From: Novosphingobium lindaniclasticum LE124
GTDB lineage: Bacteria > Pseudomonadota > Alphaproteobacteria > Sphingomonadales > Sphingomonadaceae
DNA: 64,000 nt
NCBI RefSeq assembly: GCF_000445125.1
Contig: NZ_ATHL01000054.1
Coordinates: 1-64,000, forward strand
Direction of reading: 5' to 3'
The notes under the pieces were generated by a model. It did no database searches and had not been told where the DNA came from. It worked only from the letters and a program-made list of their open reading frames with translations. Of this stretch, positions 37,436 to 45,819 are shown piece after piece. The translations under genes were made by a program, and so were the position numbers. Position 1 is the first letter of the stretch. Each line of letters starts with the position of its first letter.

Positions 37436-38836
37436 TCAGGCCAGCGCCGAGACGTGCAGGAACTCAGGGATCGGACCGTTCCAGCCATCGTCGGCGGGTT
37501 CCGCTTCACGGCGGCGCGAGCGGTTTCCATCCGAGCGGCGTTCACGGCGCTGTTCCTCGCCCCGGCTATCCCGGCGCGGCGCGCGTTCCTCGCGGCTTTC
37601 GGCCCGCTCGTCATAGCGCGGCGCATCGGCGCGCGAAGCGGCTTCCGCTCGGGCAGGCGTACGTTCGCGCCTTTCCCCACGCGGCTTCTCTTCGCGAACC
37701 GGGGCCGGAGCCGTTTCTTCCGCCGGCATCTGATAGACGGGGATCTTGCCGCCGGTCAGCTTCTCGACATTGTCGATCGCTTCGGCATCTTCAGGCGCAA
37801 CGAACGTGAAGGCCCGCCCGGAAGCGCCGCCGCGACCGGTACGGCCGATGCGATGGACGTAGTCGTCCGGGTGCCAGGGCGTGTCGAAGTTGAAGACGTG
37901 GCTTACGCCCTTCACGTCCAGACCGCGCGCGGCAACGTCCGATGCGACGAGGATGTTGATCGATCCGTCCTTGAACCGCTGAAGCTCCGCCAGACGCGCG
38001 GGTTGGTCCATGTCGCCGTGAATCTCGCCGGCAGCGAAACCATGACGCTTCAGGCTCTTGGCCAGTTCGCGCACCGTCGTCTTGCGATTGGCGAAAACGA
38101 TGGCGGTGGAAACGTCGTCGGTCTGCAGGAGGTGGCGCAGGACTTCGCGCTTCTTGCGAGTCGGCACGGCCACCTTGTGCTGGACGATATTGGTGTTCGT
38201 GGTCGCCGGGCGAGCGACTTCGATATACTTCGGGTTGGACAGGAAGCGATCGGCCAGCTTCTTGATCACCGGCGGCATCGTTGCCGAGAACAGCAGCGTC
38301 TGCCGATTCGTGGGCAACTTGGAGCAGATCGTCTCGATATCGGGAATGAAGCCCATGTCGAGCATGCGATCCGCCTCGTCGATGACGAGCAGTTCGCATC
38401 CCGTAAGCAGGATCTTGCCGCGCTCGAACAGGTCCATCAGACGGCCGGGCGTGGCGATCAGCACGTCGACGCCTTCTTGAAGCGCCTTGATCTGGTCACC
38501 CATCTGTACGCCGCCGATCAGCAGCGCCATCTTGAGATCGTGGTTCTTGCCGTACTTCTCGAAGTTCTCGGCAACCTGCGCAGCCAGTTCGCGCGTCGGT
38601 TCGAGGATCAGCGATCGCGGCATCAGCGCCCGGCGCCGGCCATGGGCGAGAACGTCGATCATCGGCAGCACGAAGCTGGCCGTCTTGCCGGTTCCGGTCT
38701 GAGCTATGCCGATGAGGTCCTTCATCATCAGGACCGGCGGAATGGCTTGGGCCTGGATGGGAGTCGGCTCGCTATAGCCAGCGGTTTCAACCGCTTGCAA
38801 CAGTTCGTCAGACAGGCCGAGATCGGCAAAGTTCAT
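37436..38836 (-). CDS. DEAD-box RNA helicase (RhlE-like)
   Basis: The 466-residue protein begins with the Q motif (NFADLGL...GYSEPTPIQAQAIP), then AQTGTGKT (46-52), PTRELAAQ, TPGRLMD, DEAD in VIDEADRML, SAT, ARGLDVK and HRIGRTGR. After about residue 375 comes a low-complexity tail rich in Arg/Glu/Asp/Ala, ending in PEFLHVSALA. Such tails bind RNA and favour ribosome assembly or degradosome/condensate roles. ATG start at 38836; a longer upstream frame shows no similarity. The following 38837-39078 region holds nothing recognisable. Confidence 0.92.
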   Translation of the reverse strand: MNFADLGLSDELLQAVETAGYSEPTPIQAQAIPPVLMMKDLIGIAQTGTGKTASFVLPMIDVLAHGRRRALMPRSLILEPTRELAAQVAENFEKYGKNHDLKMALLIGGVQMGDQIKALQEGVDVLIATPGRLMDLFERGKILLTGCELLVIDEADRMLDMGFIPDIETICSKLPTNRQTLLFSATMPPVIKKLADRFLSNPKYIEVARPATTNTNIVQHKVAVPTRKKREVLRHLLQTDDVSTAIVFANRKTTVRELAKSLKRHGFAAGEIHGDMDQPARLAELQRFKDGSINILVASDVAARGLDVKGVSHVFNFDTPWHPDDYVHRIGRTGRGGASGRAFTFVAPEDAEAIDNVEKLTGGKIPVYQMPAEETAPAPVREEKPRGERRERTPARAEAASRADAPRYDERAESREERAPRRDSRGEEQRRERRSDGNRSRRREAEPADDGWNGPIPEFLHVSALA

Positions 38837-39078
38837 AGACAGACAAGTCTCATAGGCAGGAGTCGTGCGAGATTGCGGGGTACTTCGATTATGTCGCGGC
38901 GCTGCTGCGAGCCTCGAATCAAACGAACCACGCGCATGCCCATCGTACACCTGCGCGCCGCCTAGTCGGGAAATACCGCAGAAGTCAAGGAAATCCGCGC
39001 CCGGCCGGCACTATGCAGACGGTTTCCTCGCATCGATCGCCTGAACAGGCGGGTTTGCCTCTCGAATCCGAAGGGTCG

Positions 39079-39717
39079 TCAGCGACCGGCGGCTACCAGT
39101 TGGCGAATCTTCGCCAGCTTGCAACTGGTGCCGCTACGCGACAGCAGTTCGTCCCGGTCGATGCAGAGCTGCCCGTCCGCCGTGCGGGACAGCAGGAAGC
39201 CCGAGTAAAACGCCCCGGCGCGGCAGCCTCGCTCCAGTTCCGCGCCCACGATCCGGCGGTCCCGCATGAACAGCAGAAGCCGGCTCTGACCGTCGGGCTG
39301 AACCCCCGCGATACCCGACATCGGCAGGCATTTGCCGATCTTCCGCTCCAAATAGCGGGGCCGCTCATCGCCGCGTCCGGGCATGCCCATGAGCATGTCC
39401 GGTCGCGTCGGCATCTGTGCGCGGGGGCTTACGCGGATCGTCATGCGCTGTTCGATTCGCACCTGCCACGACGATTCCGGCTCGACATGCGCGAACGCGT
39501 CGGCGGCAGACCGCCAGCCACCGGAGGAGGGCAAAGCTGAGTAGTCAGGCCAGGCATAGCCCTGCGTCGCACTGATGCCCGGCACGGAGATCGGCGCGGC
39601 AGCAGGTTCCCGGCGATCTTCCTGCTTGCCCCGCCCGCCCTGCGCGCCACCATGCCCCAGCCCGACCGCAGGAAGCAGCAGCGCAAACGGATAGAGCAGG
39701 ACAGAAGCGAGATTCAT
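39079..39717 (-). CDS. Exported four-cysteine protein of unknown function
   Basis: The 212-residue protein starts with a signal peptide (hydrophobic residues 4-19). The mature part begins with a Gly/Arg/Pro-rich linker and a domain from about residue 75 to the end with strand-like segments (WQVRIEQRMTIRV, LLLFMRDRRIVG). Four Cys lie in the C-terminal half (KCLP, RGCRAG, LCIDRD, TSCKLA), likely two disulfides in the periplasm. I do not recognise the family. Divergent from the flavoprotein gene, 146 bp apart. Confidence 0.75.
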   Translation of the reverse strand: MNLASVLLYPFALLLPAVGLGHGGAQGGRGKQEDRREPAAAPISVPGISATQGYAWPDYSALPSSGGWRSAADAFAHVEPESSWQVRIEQRMTIRVSPRAQMPTRPDMLMGMPGRGDERPRYLERKIGKCLPMSGIAGVQPDGQSRLLLFMRDRRIVGAELERGCRAGAFYSGFLLSRTADGQLCIDRDELLSRSGTSCKLAKIRQLVAAGR

Positions 39718-39863
39718 GAAAAAGGAACGGTCCCCGGGCGCACGTCCTGGCTGCCATAGAGCAAGAGCTTGAACCAGCGCTTAACTTCGCGCAACGCTTC
39801 GCAAACGACTAAGTCCAAAAGAGTGCTGATGAAACTGCCTTGCGCCTGTGCCATAGCCCACAA

Positions 39864-41285
39864 ATGACCAATACCGACAGCTTTCTCGCAGAAGCCGCCG
39901 ACCTGCTCGGCGCGCGCGGTCTCACGGCCGATGCCGATCTCCTCGCTCCCTGGCTCACGGACTGGCGCGGTCGCTACACGGGCGCGGCGATCGCCCTTGC
40001 CTCGCCCGCCAATGTCCTGGAAGTCGCGGAGATCGTGCGGCTCTGCGCCAGACACGGTGTGCCGATCGTCGCGCAGGGTGGCAACAGCGGGATGTCGGGC
40101 GGCGCGACGCCCGATTCGAGCGGGAAGGCACTTCTGCTCTCCCTGCGCCGAATGAACGCGATCCGCACCCTGGATGCCGAGGCCCGGCAAGTCACCTGCG
40201 AGGCCGGCGTCGTTCTCCAGGCCCTTCACGAAGCAGCCGAAGCGCAGGATCTGCGGTTTCCGCTTTCGCTGGGGGGCAAGGGCTCGGCAACGGTGGGCGG
40301 GCTGATCTCCACCAATGCAGGCGGCACCCAGGTGCTGCGTCACGGCTCGATGCGAGCTCTGGTGCTCGGACTGGAAGCCGTCCTGGCGGACGGGCAGATC
40401 TTCTCGATGCTCACGCCGCTCAAGAAGGACAATCGCGGCTTCGACCTCAAGCAACTGCTTATCGGATCGGAAGGTACGCTGGGCATCGTCACGGCCGCCA
40501 CTTTGGCGCTGCTGCCCGCCGTGGCCGAGCGGGTGGTGATCTGGGCGGGTGTTTCCTCGCTCGGCATGGCCCGCAAGTTGCTCCTTCACTGCGAGGCGGC
40601 GGCAGGTGACGCCCTGGAAGGCTTCGAAGTTCTCCCCCAGGCCTGCCTGGAAGCGGTGCTCGACCACCTTCCCGATGCCCGCGCGCCCCTGGCGGAGCCT
40701 CATGCCTGGCACGTCCTGATCGAAGTCGTCGCGGACCGGGCGGCAGCGGCCACCCTGCGCGACCGCTGCGAGACGATGATGGCCGAAGCCTTCGAGGCCG
40801 AACTTGTCGAAGATGCGACGATGTCCGCCAGCGAAGCCCAGGCCGAAGCCATGTGGCTGCTGCGCGAATCGATATCTCCCGCCGAGCGGGCGCGCGGCCC
40901 GGCGGTACAGCACGACATCTCGGTCCCGGTGGAGAAGATGCCGGACTTCGTGGAAACCACGATTCCCATGATCGAGGCCAGATGGCCCGGCACCGAGGCC
41001 ATCGCCTTCGGTCATCTGGGCGACGGCAACGTGCATTATCATGCGATCGCCCCCAAAGTGACCGACGGCCCGGCATGGCAGGCAAGCGAAGGCAAGGCGA
41101 TCAGCCGTTACGTGCACGATCTGGTGACGGAATGGGGCGGCTCCATCTCGGCCGAGCATGGCATCGGGCAGCTCAAGCGCGACGAACTGGCGCGCCTGGG
41201 CGATCCGGTTTCGCTGAGCATGATGCGCGCGGTGAAGCAGGCCCTCGATCCGCGGGGATTGCTCAATCCCGGCAAGCTGATCTGA
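39864..41285 (+). CDS. FAD-binding D-2-hydroxyacid dehydrogenase (GlcD/D2HGDH family)
   Basis: The 473-residue vanillyl-alcohol-oxidase-type flavoprotein has an N-terminal FAD-binding (PCMH) domain with GGNSGMSGGATPD and LGGKGSATVGGLISTNAGG, and a C-terminal FAD-linked oxidase domain with GHLGDGNVHYH (metal/substrate His) and SAEHGIGQLK. Members oxidise D-2-hydroxyglutarate, D-lactate or glycolate; the short single-chain form and motifs best fit D-2-hydroxyglutarate dehydrogenase, which serine synthesis requires. The ATG at 39864 is chosen over 39840. It is followed by sapC at 140 bp. Confidence 0.88.
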   Translation: MTNTDSFLAEAADLLGARGLTADADLLAPWLTDWRGRYTGAAIALASPANVLEVAEIVRLCARHGVPIVAQGGNSGMSGGATPDSSGKALLLSLRRMNAIRTLDAEARQVTCEAGVVLQALHEAAEAQDLRFPLSLGGKGSATVGGLISTNAGGTQVLRHGSMRALVLGLEAVLADGQIFSMLTPLKKDNRGFDLKQLLIGSEGTLGIVTAATLALLPAVAERVVIWAGVSSLGMARKLLLHCEAAAGDALEGFEVLPQACLEAVLDHLPDARAPLAEPHAWHVLIEVVADRAAAATLRDRCETMMAEAFEAELVEDATMSASEAQAEAMWLLRESISPAERARGPAVQHDISVPVEKMPDFVETTIPMIEARWPGTEAIAFGHLGDGNVHYHAIAPKVTDGPAWQASEGKAISRYVHDLVTEWGGSISAEHGIGQLKRDELARLGDPVSLSMMRAVKQALDPRGLLNPGKLI

Positions 41286-41425
41286 CCACCAGCGCGCCGG
41301 CGATTCGCCGGCGTGGTACGACTCGCGCAATATCCCCGTTCCGGCGGGCTGCGCGCTTGCGCAGGGGGCCTCCAGCCCCTAAAGCGACGCCTTCAAAATT
41401 TCCCTGTCTTGCGGAGAGTAACGCA

Positions 41426-42196
41426 ATGGCCACCGCGCCGCAGAATCCTGCCCTGCCCCTGTTCTACAAGGACCTCGTGCCGCTCAACTCGCAGCAGCAC
41501 GCCTCGTGGAAGACCCGCTCTACCGACAAGGCCACCTGGCTCGTCGGCGTGAACTCGGTTCCGCTGACGGTCGAGGAATTCCCGCAAGCGCAGCGCAATT
41601 TCCCAATCATCTTCACGGCCGGCGAAAACCCCGTGCCGCTGGTGCTCATGGGCATGAACGAAGGCGTAAACGTCTACGTCGACGAAGACGGCACCGTGAA
41701 CACGCCGGTCTACGTCCCCGCCTACGCGCGCCGCTACCCCTTTATGCTGGCACGCCTGCGCCCGGATGCCGAGGAACTGTCGCTCTGCATCGACCCGACC
41801 AGCGATCTCGTGGGTGAAGGCGAAGACGGCCAGGCCCTGTTCGACGGCACCGAGCCGACCGAAGCCACCACGAACATGCTCAAGTTCTGCGAGAACTTCG
41901 AGATCGCCGGCACCAAGACCGCCAACTTCATGGCCGAACTGGCCAAGCACAACCTGCTGATGGACGGCGAGCTGAACATCGACATCGGCACCGGCCAGCC
42001 CTTTACCTATCGCGGCTTCCAGATGGTCGACGAGACCAAGCTGCGCGAAGTGCGCGGCGACGTGCTGCGCCAGTGGAACCAGAACGGCATGCTGCCGCTG
42101 ATCTACGCGCACCTCTTCTCACTCGACCTCGTTCGCGAGATCTTCGGCCGCCAGGTTTCGCAGGGCAAGGGCCCGCAGGTCCTGCCGAGCGCCTGA
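41426..42196 (+). CDS. SapC family protein
   Basis: The 256-residue soluble protein matches the SapC family (first named in Campylobacter/Caulobacter surface-layer gene clusters): YKDLVPLNSQQHASW start, FPIIFT, YARRYPFML and the TYRGFQMVDETKL C-terminal segment. No signal peptide or membrane helix. Sphingomonads carry several copies, often near TonB receptors and tryptophan halogenase-like genes, and a link to carbohydrate uptake has been proposed; here no such neighbours exist. ATG start after GGAGAG. Confidence 0.88.
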   Translation: MATAPQNPALPLFYKDLVPLNSQQHASWKTRSTDKATWLVGVNSVPLTVEEFPQAQRNFPIIFTAGENPVPLVLMGMNEGVNVYVDEDGTVNTPVYVPAYARRYPFMLARLRPDAEELSLCIDPTSDLVGEGEDGQALFDGTEPTEATTNMLKFCENFEIAGTKTANFMAELAKHNLLMDGELNIDIGTGQPFTYRGFQMVDETKLREVRGDVLRQWNQNGMLPLIYAHLFSLDLVREIFGRQVSQGKGPQVLPSA

Positions 42197-42208
42197 AGCC
42201 AGCATTTT

Positions 42209-42251
42209 GGAGAGGAGGTTTATGACAATTTTGTCACACCTCCACTCCTTT
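42209..42251 (+). terminator. Hairpin terminator after sapC
   Basis: GGAGAGGAGGT (42209-42219) pairs with ACCTCCACTCC (42238-42248) with one mismatch; the loop contains a further TGACA/TGTCA pairing; TTTA follows. It lies 13 bp past the sapC stop. Confidence 0.6.
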
Positions 42252-42310
42252 ATGCTACGGTTTAGAAACCGACGCTTGCAAAACATCTATTGATGGCCTC
42301 ATTCTAGGGG

Positions 42311-42338
42311 TTGAATGTCCGATCAGGCTTGCTATGTT
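42311..42338 (+). promoter_or_regulatory. Promoter of the small RNA gene
   Basis: TTGAAT (42311-42316), a 16-nt spacer and TATGTT (42333-42338). It gives a start of transcription near 42345, matching the 5' end of the structured small RNA. Confidence 0.5.
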
Positions 42339-42344
42339 AGGGCT

Positions 42345-42445
42345 ACCTGGTCGGCGCTACCCTCATGGCCCGGTCAGGCTGGTGCACATCGTGCACCTCC
42401 TCCCTGAACCTTGGCCACCTCGCGCATCGCGCGAGGTGGTTTTTT
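42345..42445 (+). ncRNA. Putative trans-acting sRNA, SuhB/MmgR (alpha-r8)-like
   Basis: A transcript of about 100 nt is predicted between sapC and the N-formylglutamate amidohydrolase gene. It has a perfect 7-bp hairpin GGTGCAC-ATC-GTGCACC (42381-42397), then a pyrimidine-rich single-stranded stretch CCTCCTCCC (42396-42404) that is complementary to ribosome sites, then a perfect 11-bp terminator stem CCACCTCGCGC/GCGCGAGGTGG (42415-42439) with six T (42440-42445). Hairpin, anti-Shine-Dalgarno CU loop and terminator are the plan of Hfq-dependent alphaproteobacterial sRNAs; the arrangement resembles the SuhB/MmgR (alpha-r8) family. The family name is from memory of that pattern, not a search. 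Confidence 0.72.
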
Positions 42446-42480
42446 AATGACCATGGAAGCACTCCGGCCGCTCGCGCGCC

Positions 42481-43461
42481 TTATTCGGCAGCTTGAGCCC
42501 AGCCTCGCCCGCCTCGGTCCTGTGCCAGCTCGCAGACCGTAGCGGCAAGGCCGCGAACCAGGCCCGCCAGCAATCCGACAATATCCGTCATGCCGGGACC
42601 CGGCTCCAGAAGCCGGGAGTCGAGATAGCAGCTGCGGTCGATTTCCAGTTGCAACGCATGGATCGATTCGCCCGGCTTTCCATGCCGATCGAGAACGTAC
42701 CCCCCTGCATAAGGACGGTTGTGCGCCGCCGCCCAACCCTCTCCCGTCAAATGGGCGAAGGTCGTTGCGACCAGGCTGCCGTGGCAGCTGGCGCCGAACC
42801 TGTCTCCCACGACGAAGCGCGCAGGCTCGCATCCGGGCCGCGGCATGAGCGGCGGCATGGAGTGAAGATCGAGTAACAGCGCAGCGCCCCAGCGCTCCCG
42901 CAAGACGTTCAGGGAACGCGTGATCGCGGCGTGATAAGGCTCGTGCACGCAATCGATCCGCGCCTGGAGATCGCCCTCCGCAAGACGACCGCGCCAGATG
43001 TCGCCCAATCCCGGAAGGCGGCGGGGGACGAGGCCAAGCCCGCTCCGTACCCGGCGGCTCTGCAGCGCACGAAGCCCAACCGGCCGAGCGTTGCGCGGGA
43101 GCATTTCCCAATCGACATCGTCCGGCGCACGGTTGAGGTCGATCATCGCCCTCGGCGCCTGTGCGAAGATCAAGGGCGCGCCGATCTCCCGCGCGACCGC
43201 CTTGGCCACGCGGTCCACGAAGCGATCCTCCAGCCTCGCCGCGGCGATCTCCGGCTGACGCATGTCCTTCAGCAGCCGCGCCGGATAGGCCCGACCCGCA
43301 TGAGGAGCCGCGATGAGCACGGGGACGTCGGAAGGCTCAAGCGCTTCCAGAACGAAGGCGGGAATGCCGGGAGTGCCGGGGATGCTGCCCCCGCCGCCTT
43401 GTTGCGAGTTGTCCTCGCGCAATGAGTCGATCATGGCCGCTAGGCTGCCGCTTTCGCCCAT
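42481..43461 (-). CDS. N-formylglutamate amidohydrolase family protein
   Basis: About 326 residues. The family segments are visible: LIAAPHAGRAYPARLL with the first metal His, LEDRFVD, LIFAQAPRAMIDLNR, YHAAI, LLLDLHSMPPL with the metal Asp/His, and a LQLEIDRSCYLD end. HutG-type members release formate from N-formylglutamate in histidine breakdown; other hut genes are absent here, and this gene next to cpdR is a frequent alphaproteobacterial pair, so the true role may differ. Start uncertain: ATG 43461 given, TTG 43470 and ATG 43434 possible. Confidence 0.85.
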   Translation of the reverse strand: MGESGSLAAMIDSLREDNSQQGGGGSIPGTPGIPAFVLEALEPSDVPVLIAAPHAGRAYPARLLKDMRQPEIAAARLEDRFVDRVAKAVAREIGAPLIFAQAPRAMIDLNRAPDDVDWEMLPRNARPVGLRALQSRRVRSGLGLVPRRLPGLGDIWRGRLAEGDLQARIDCVHEPYHAAITRSLNVLRERWGAALLLDLHSMPPLMPRPGCEPARFVVGDRFGASCHGSLVATTFAHLTGEGWAAAHNRPYAGGYVLDRHGKPGESIHALQLEIDRSCYLDSRLLEPGPGMTDIVGLLAGLVRGLAATVCELAQDRGGRGWAQAAE

Positions 43462-43617
43462 CCCTGTCAAAGCGTCCCGTTCCCGGTCACTATTAATTTG
43501 GGAGCGAGAATTTTAACCAGACAGGCGTTATGCCTTGGCTCATAAAGAACGTGGCACCGCCGAAGAGCGTGCGACTGCCGCCCGTTAACCGACCACGAAT
43601 CTGGATATGAAAACGCG

Positions 43618-43992
43618 ATGATCCGCATCCTGCTTGCCGAAGACGACCAGGCCATGCGCACCTACCTTGCCCGCGCACTGGAAAACGCAGGCTATGACGT
43701 GCTGGCCGTCGATCGCGGCACCGAAGCGCTCCCTTATCTGAAAACGCAGCATTTCGACCTTCTGCTCTCTGACATCGTCATGCCGGAAATGGACGGGATC
43801 GAACTGGCGCAGCGCTGCGCCGAAGTCTCGCCGATCACGAAAGTCATGTTCATCACCGGCTTCGCCGCCGTCTCGCTGCGCGCCGGCCGCGAGGCCCCGC
43901 ATGCCAAAGTGCTGTCCAAGCCCTTCCATTTGCGGGATATCGTAATGGAAGTTCAGCGACTTTTCGGCCTTTCGGAACACGCGCAGCTCTGA
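43618..43992 (+). CDS. cpdR: Response regulator CpdR
   Basis: The 124-residue protein is a single receiver domain without an output domain. The acidic pocket is E8/D9/D10, the phospho-acceptor Asp52 lies in LLLSDIVMPEMDG, Thr/Gly in FITGFAA, and Lys in LSKPF. In Caulobacter unphosphorylated CpdR docks ClpXP at the cell pole so that CtrA and other regulators are degraded; phosphorylation via CckA-ChpT blocks this. Divergent from the amidohydrolase gene, 156 bp apart; the gap contains TTAA half sites but no full TTAA-N7-TTAA CtrA site. Confidence 0.9.
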   Translation: MIRILLAEDDQAMRTYLARALENAGYDVLAVDRGTEALPYLKTQHFDLLLSDIVMPEMDGIELAQRCAEVSPITKVMFITGFAAVSLRAGREAPHAKVLSKPFHLRDIVMEVQRLFGLSEHAQL

Positions 43993-44047
43993 TCGACGCT
44001 ATCCACAGGGCTGCCCACGGCTCCGTGAAAGTTTTTGAAAAAACCGG

Positions 44048-44076
44048 TTGCCAACCCCCGGCTCCACCGTTAGAGG
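44048..44076 (+). promoter_or_regulatory. Putative promoter of tRNA-Val
   Basis: TTGCCA (44048-44053), a 17-nt spacer and TAGAGG (44071-44076), with an A/T-rich UP-like stretch just upstream (TTTTTGAAAAAA). Transcription would start near 44084, 45 nt before the tRNA. Confidence 0.55.
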
Positions 44077-44128
44077 CCCACTCCACCGAGCGGCACTACG
44101 GAGCCGCAACGGACCGACCGAATGGTGT

Positions 44129-44203
44129 GGGCGTATAGCTCAGTGGTAGAGCACTATGTTGACATCGTAGGGGTCGCAAGTTCAATCCTTGCTACGCCCA
44201 CCA
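44129..44203 (+). tRNA. tRNA-Val(GAC)
   Basis: A complete 75-nt cloverleaf: acceptor GGGCGUA pairs with UACGCCC; D arm AGCUCAGUGGUAGAGC; anticodon stem CUAUG/CGUAG with loop UUGACAU, anticodon GAC; T arm with GUUCAAUCC; discriminator A and encoded CCA at 44201-44203. Confidence 0.97.
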
Positions 44204-44210
44204 TTCGAGA

Positions 44211-44242
44211 ACCCCGCAGGTCGCTGACCTAGCGGGGTTTTC
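44211..44242 (+). terminator. Terminator of tRNA-Val
   Basis: ACCCCGC-AGGTC, a 3-nt loop, GACCT-A-GCGGGGT form a 12-bp stem with one bulged A, followed by TTTT and TCTCGTT. It begins 7 nt after the tRNA CCA end. Confidence 0.88.
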
Positions 44243-44371
44243 TCGTTCTAGACATGAACAAAACGGCAGAGATGACGCCGCTGTCGCGCGCGCGTTTCCG
44301 TCAAGCTGGAAACCGTGCAAGCGCTGCAACTCCGCCACTGCGCAAAGCGGGCGCCCTGGCTGTGACCCGCC

Positions 44372-44400
44372 TTGCCAGCCGTGCCGCGCCTGCCTAAGAG
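44372..44400 (+). promoter_or_regulatory. Putative promoter of icd
   Basis: TTGCCA (44372-44377), a 17-nt spacer and TAAGAG (44395-44400). Start of transcription near 44407 leaves a 27-nt leader containing AGGGGAG, the icd ribosome site. The -35 hexamer and spacer are identical in plan to the tRNA-Val promoter 320 bp upstream. Confidence 0.6.
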
Positions 44401-44433
44401 ACCCCCAATTCTCACTCAGGGGAGTTTTCCGGA

Positions 44434-45657
44434 ATGGCAAAAATCAAGGTCAAGAATCCCATCGTCGAGATGGACGGCGATGAAATGACGCGGATCATCT
44501 GGGAATGGATCCGTGAACGGCTGATCCTCCCCTACCTCGACATCGATCTCAAGTACTACGATCTCTCGGTCCAGAAGCGTGACGAAACCGGTGACCAGAT
44601 CACCATCGACGCCGCCAACGCGACCAAGGAACATGGCGTTGCCGTCAAGTGCGCAACGATCACCCCCGACGAAGCCCGCGTCACCGAATTCGACCTCAAG
44701 AAGATGTGGAAGTCGCCCAACGGCACGATCCGCAACATCCTTGGCGGCGTCGTCTTCCGCGAGCCCATCGTGATCTCGAACGTCCCCCGCCTGGTTCCGG
44801 GCTGGACCGACCCGATCGTCGTCGGCCGTCACGCTTTCGGCGACCAGTACAAGGCCACCGATACCCTGATCCCCGGCCCCGGCAAGCTGCGCCTGGTCTG
44901 GGACGGCGAGAGCGGTGAGAAGATCGACCTCGACGTGTTCGACTTCCCGGCTCCGGGCGTCGCCATGGCGATGTACAACCTCGACGAATCGATCCGCGAC
45001 TTCGCGCGCGCTTCGTTCAACTACGGCCTCAACCTTGGCTGGCCGGTATACCTCTCCACCAAGAACACCATCCTCAAGGCCTATGACGGCCGCTTCAAGG
45101 ACCTGTTCCAGGAAGTGTTCGACAACGAAGGCTTCAAGGAAAAGTTCGCCGAAGCCAAGATCATCTACGAGCACCGCCTGATCGACGACATGGTCGCCTC
45201 GGCGCTCAAGTGGTCGGGTAAGTTCGTGTGGGCCTGCAAGAACTACGACGGCGACGTGCAGTCGGACACCGTCGCGCAGGGCTTCGGCTCGCTCGGCCTG
45301 ATGACCTCGGTCCTCCTCTCGCCCGACGGCAAGACCGTCGAAGCGGAAGCCGCCCACGGCACCGTGACCCGTCACTACCGCCAGCATCAGCAGGGCAAGT
45401 CGACTTCCACCAACCCGATCGCGTCGATCTTCGCCTGGACGCGCGGCATCGCCTACCGCGGCAAGTTTGACGAGACGCCGGACGTGGTGAAGTTCGCCGA
45501 GACGCTGGAGCAGGTCTGCATCGAAACCGTCGAAAGCGGCAAGATGACCAAGGACCTTGCCCTGCTGATCGGTCCCGATCAGAACTGGATGACCACCGAG
45601 CAGTTCTTCGAGGCCATCGTGCAGAACCTCGAAGCCAGGATGGCAAGCTGGGCCTGA
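44434..45657 (+). CDS. icd: NADP-dependent isocitrate dehydrogenase
   Basis: TCA-cycle oxidation of isocitrate to 2-oxoglutarate with NADPH formation. The 407 residues belong to the eukaryotic-like (subfamily II, homodimeric) IDHs: it begins [21 protein letters not shown], has SPNGTIRN with the substrate Ser, the YDGRFKD and DDMVA metal region, and the NADP-binding HGTVTRHYR segment. Typical of alphaproteobacteria. A clear promoter, ribosome site and terminator make this a single-gene unit. Confidence 0.97.
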   Translation: MAKIKVKNPIVEMDGDEMTRIIWEWIRERLILPYLDIDLKYYDLSVQKRDETGDQITIDAANATKEHGVAVKCATITPDEARVTEFDLKKMWKSPNGTIRNILGGVVFREPIVISNVPRLVPGWTDPIVVGRHAFGDQYKATDTLIPGPGKLRLVWDGESGEKIDLDVFDFPAPGVAMAMYNLDESIRDFARASFNYGLNLGWPVYLSTKNTILKAYDGRFKDLFQEVFDNEGFKEKFAEAKIIYEHRLIDDMVASALKWSGKFVWACKNYDGDVQSDTVAQGFGSLGLMTSVLLSPDGKTVEAEAAHGTVTRHYRQHQQGKSTSTNPIASIFAWTRGIAYRGKFDETPDVVKFAETLEQVCIETVESGKMTKDLALLIGPDQNWMTTEQFFEAIVQNLEARMASWA

Positions 45658-45688
45658 TCCCACACATCCGAACCTGAGTTCGAAGAAG

Positions 45689-45721
45689 CCCTCCGTCCGC
45701 AAGGCCGGAGGGTTTTCTTTT
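45689..45721 (+). terminator. Terminator of icd
   Basis: CCCTCCG (45689-45695) and CGGAGGG (45706-45712) around a 10-nt loop, followed by TTTTCTTTT. Confidence 0.9.
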
Positions 45722-45784
45722 GCAGGTTTGCTTCGTGGACCCGAATGCCGCCCCGTCTTCACATCGATGCCGCGAGTCGGTCGC

Positions 45785-45813
45785 TTGCATTTTGTTCTCT
45801 ATTTGTTCATATG
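45785..45813 (+). promoter_or_regulatory. SOS (LexA) box inside the promoter of the radical SAM gene
   Basis: An exact alphaproteobacterial LexA operator GTTC-N7-GTTC lies at 45794-45808. A promoter can be drawn around it: TTGCAT (45785-45790), a 17-nt spacer, CATATG (45808-45813), so LexA would cover the spacer. The resulting start of transcription is at about 45820. Confidence 0.7.
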
Positions 45814-45819
45814 AGTCGC

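Noticed and set aside
43480..43617. CtrA box in the cpdR promoter region
   Set aside because: Three TTAA half sites occur, but no pair has the required 7-nt spacing.
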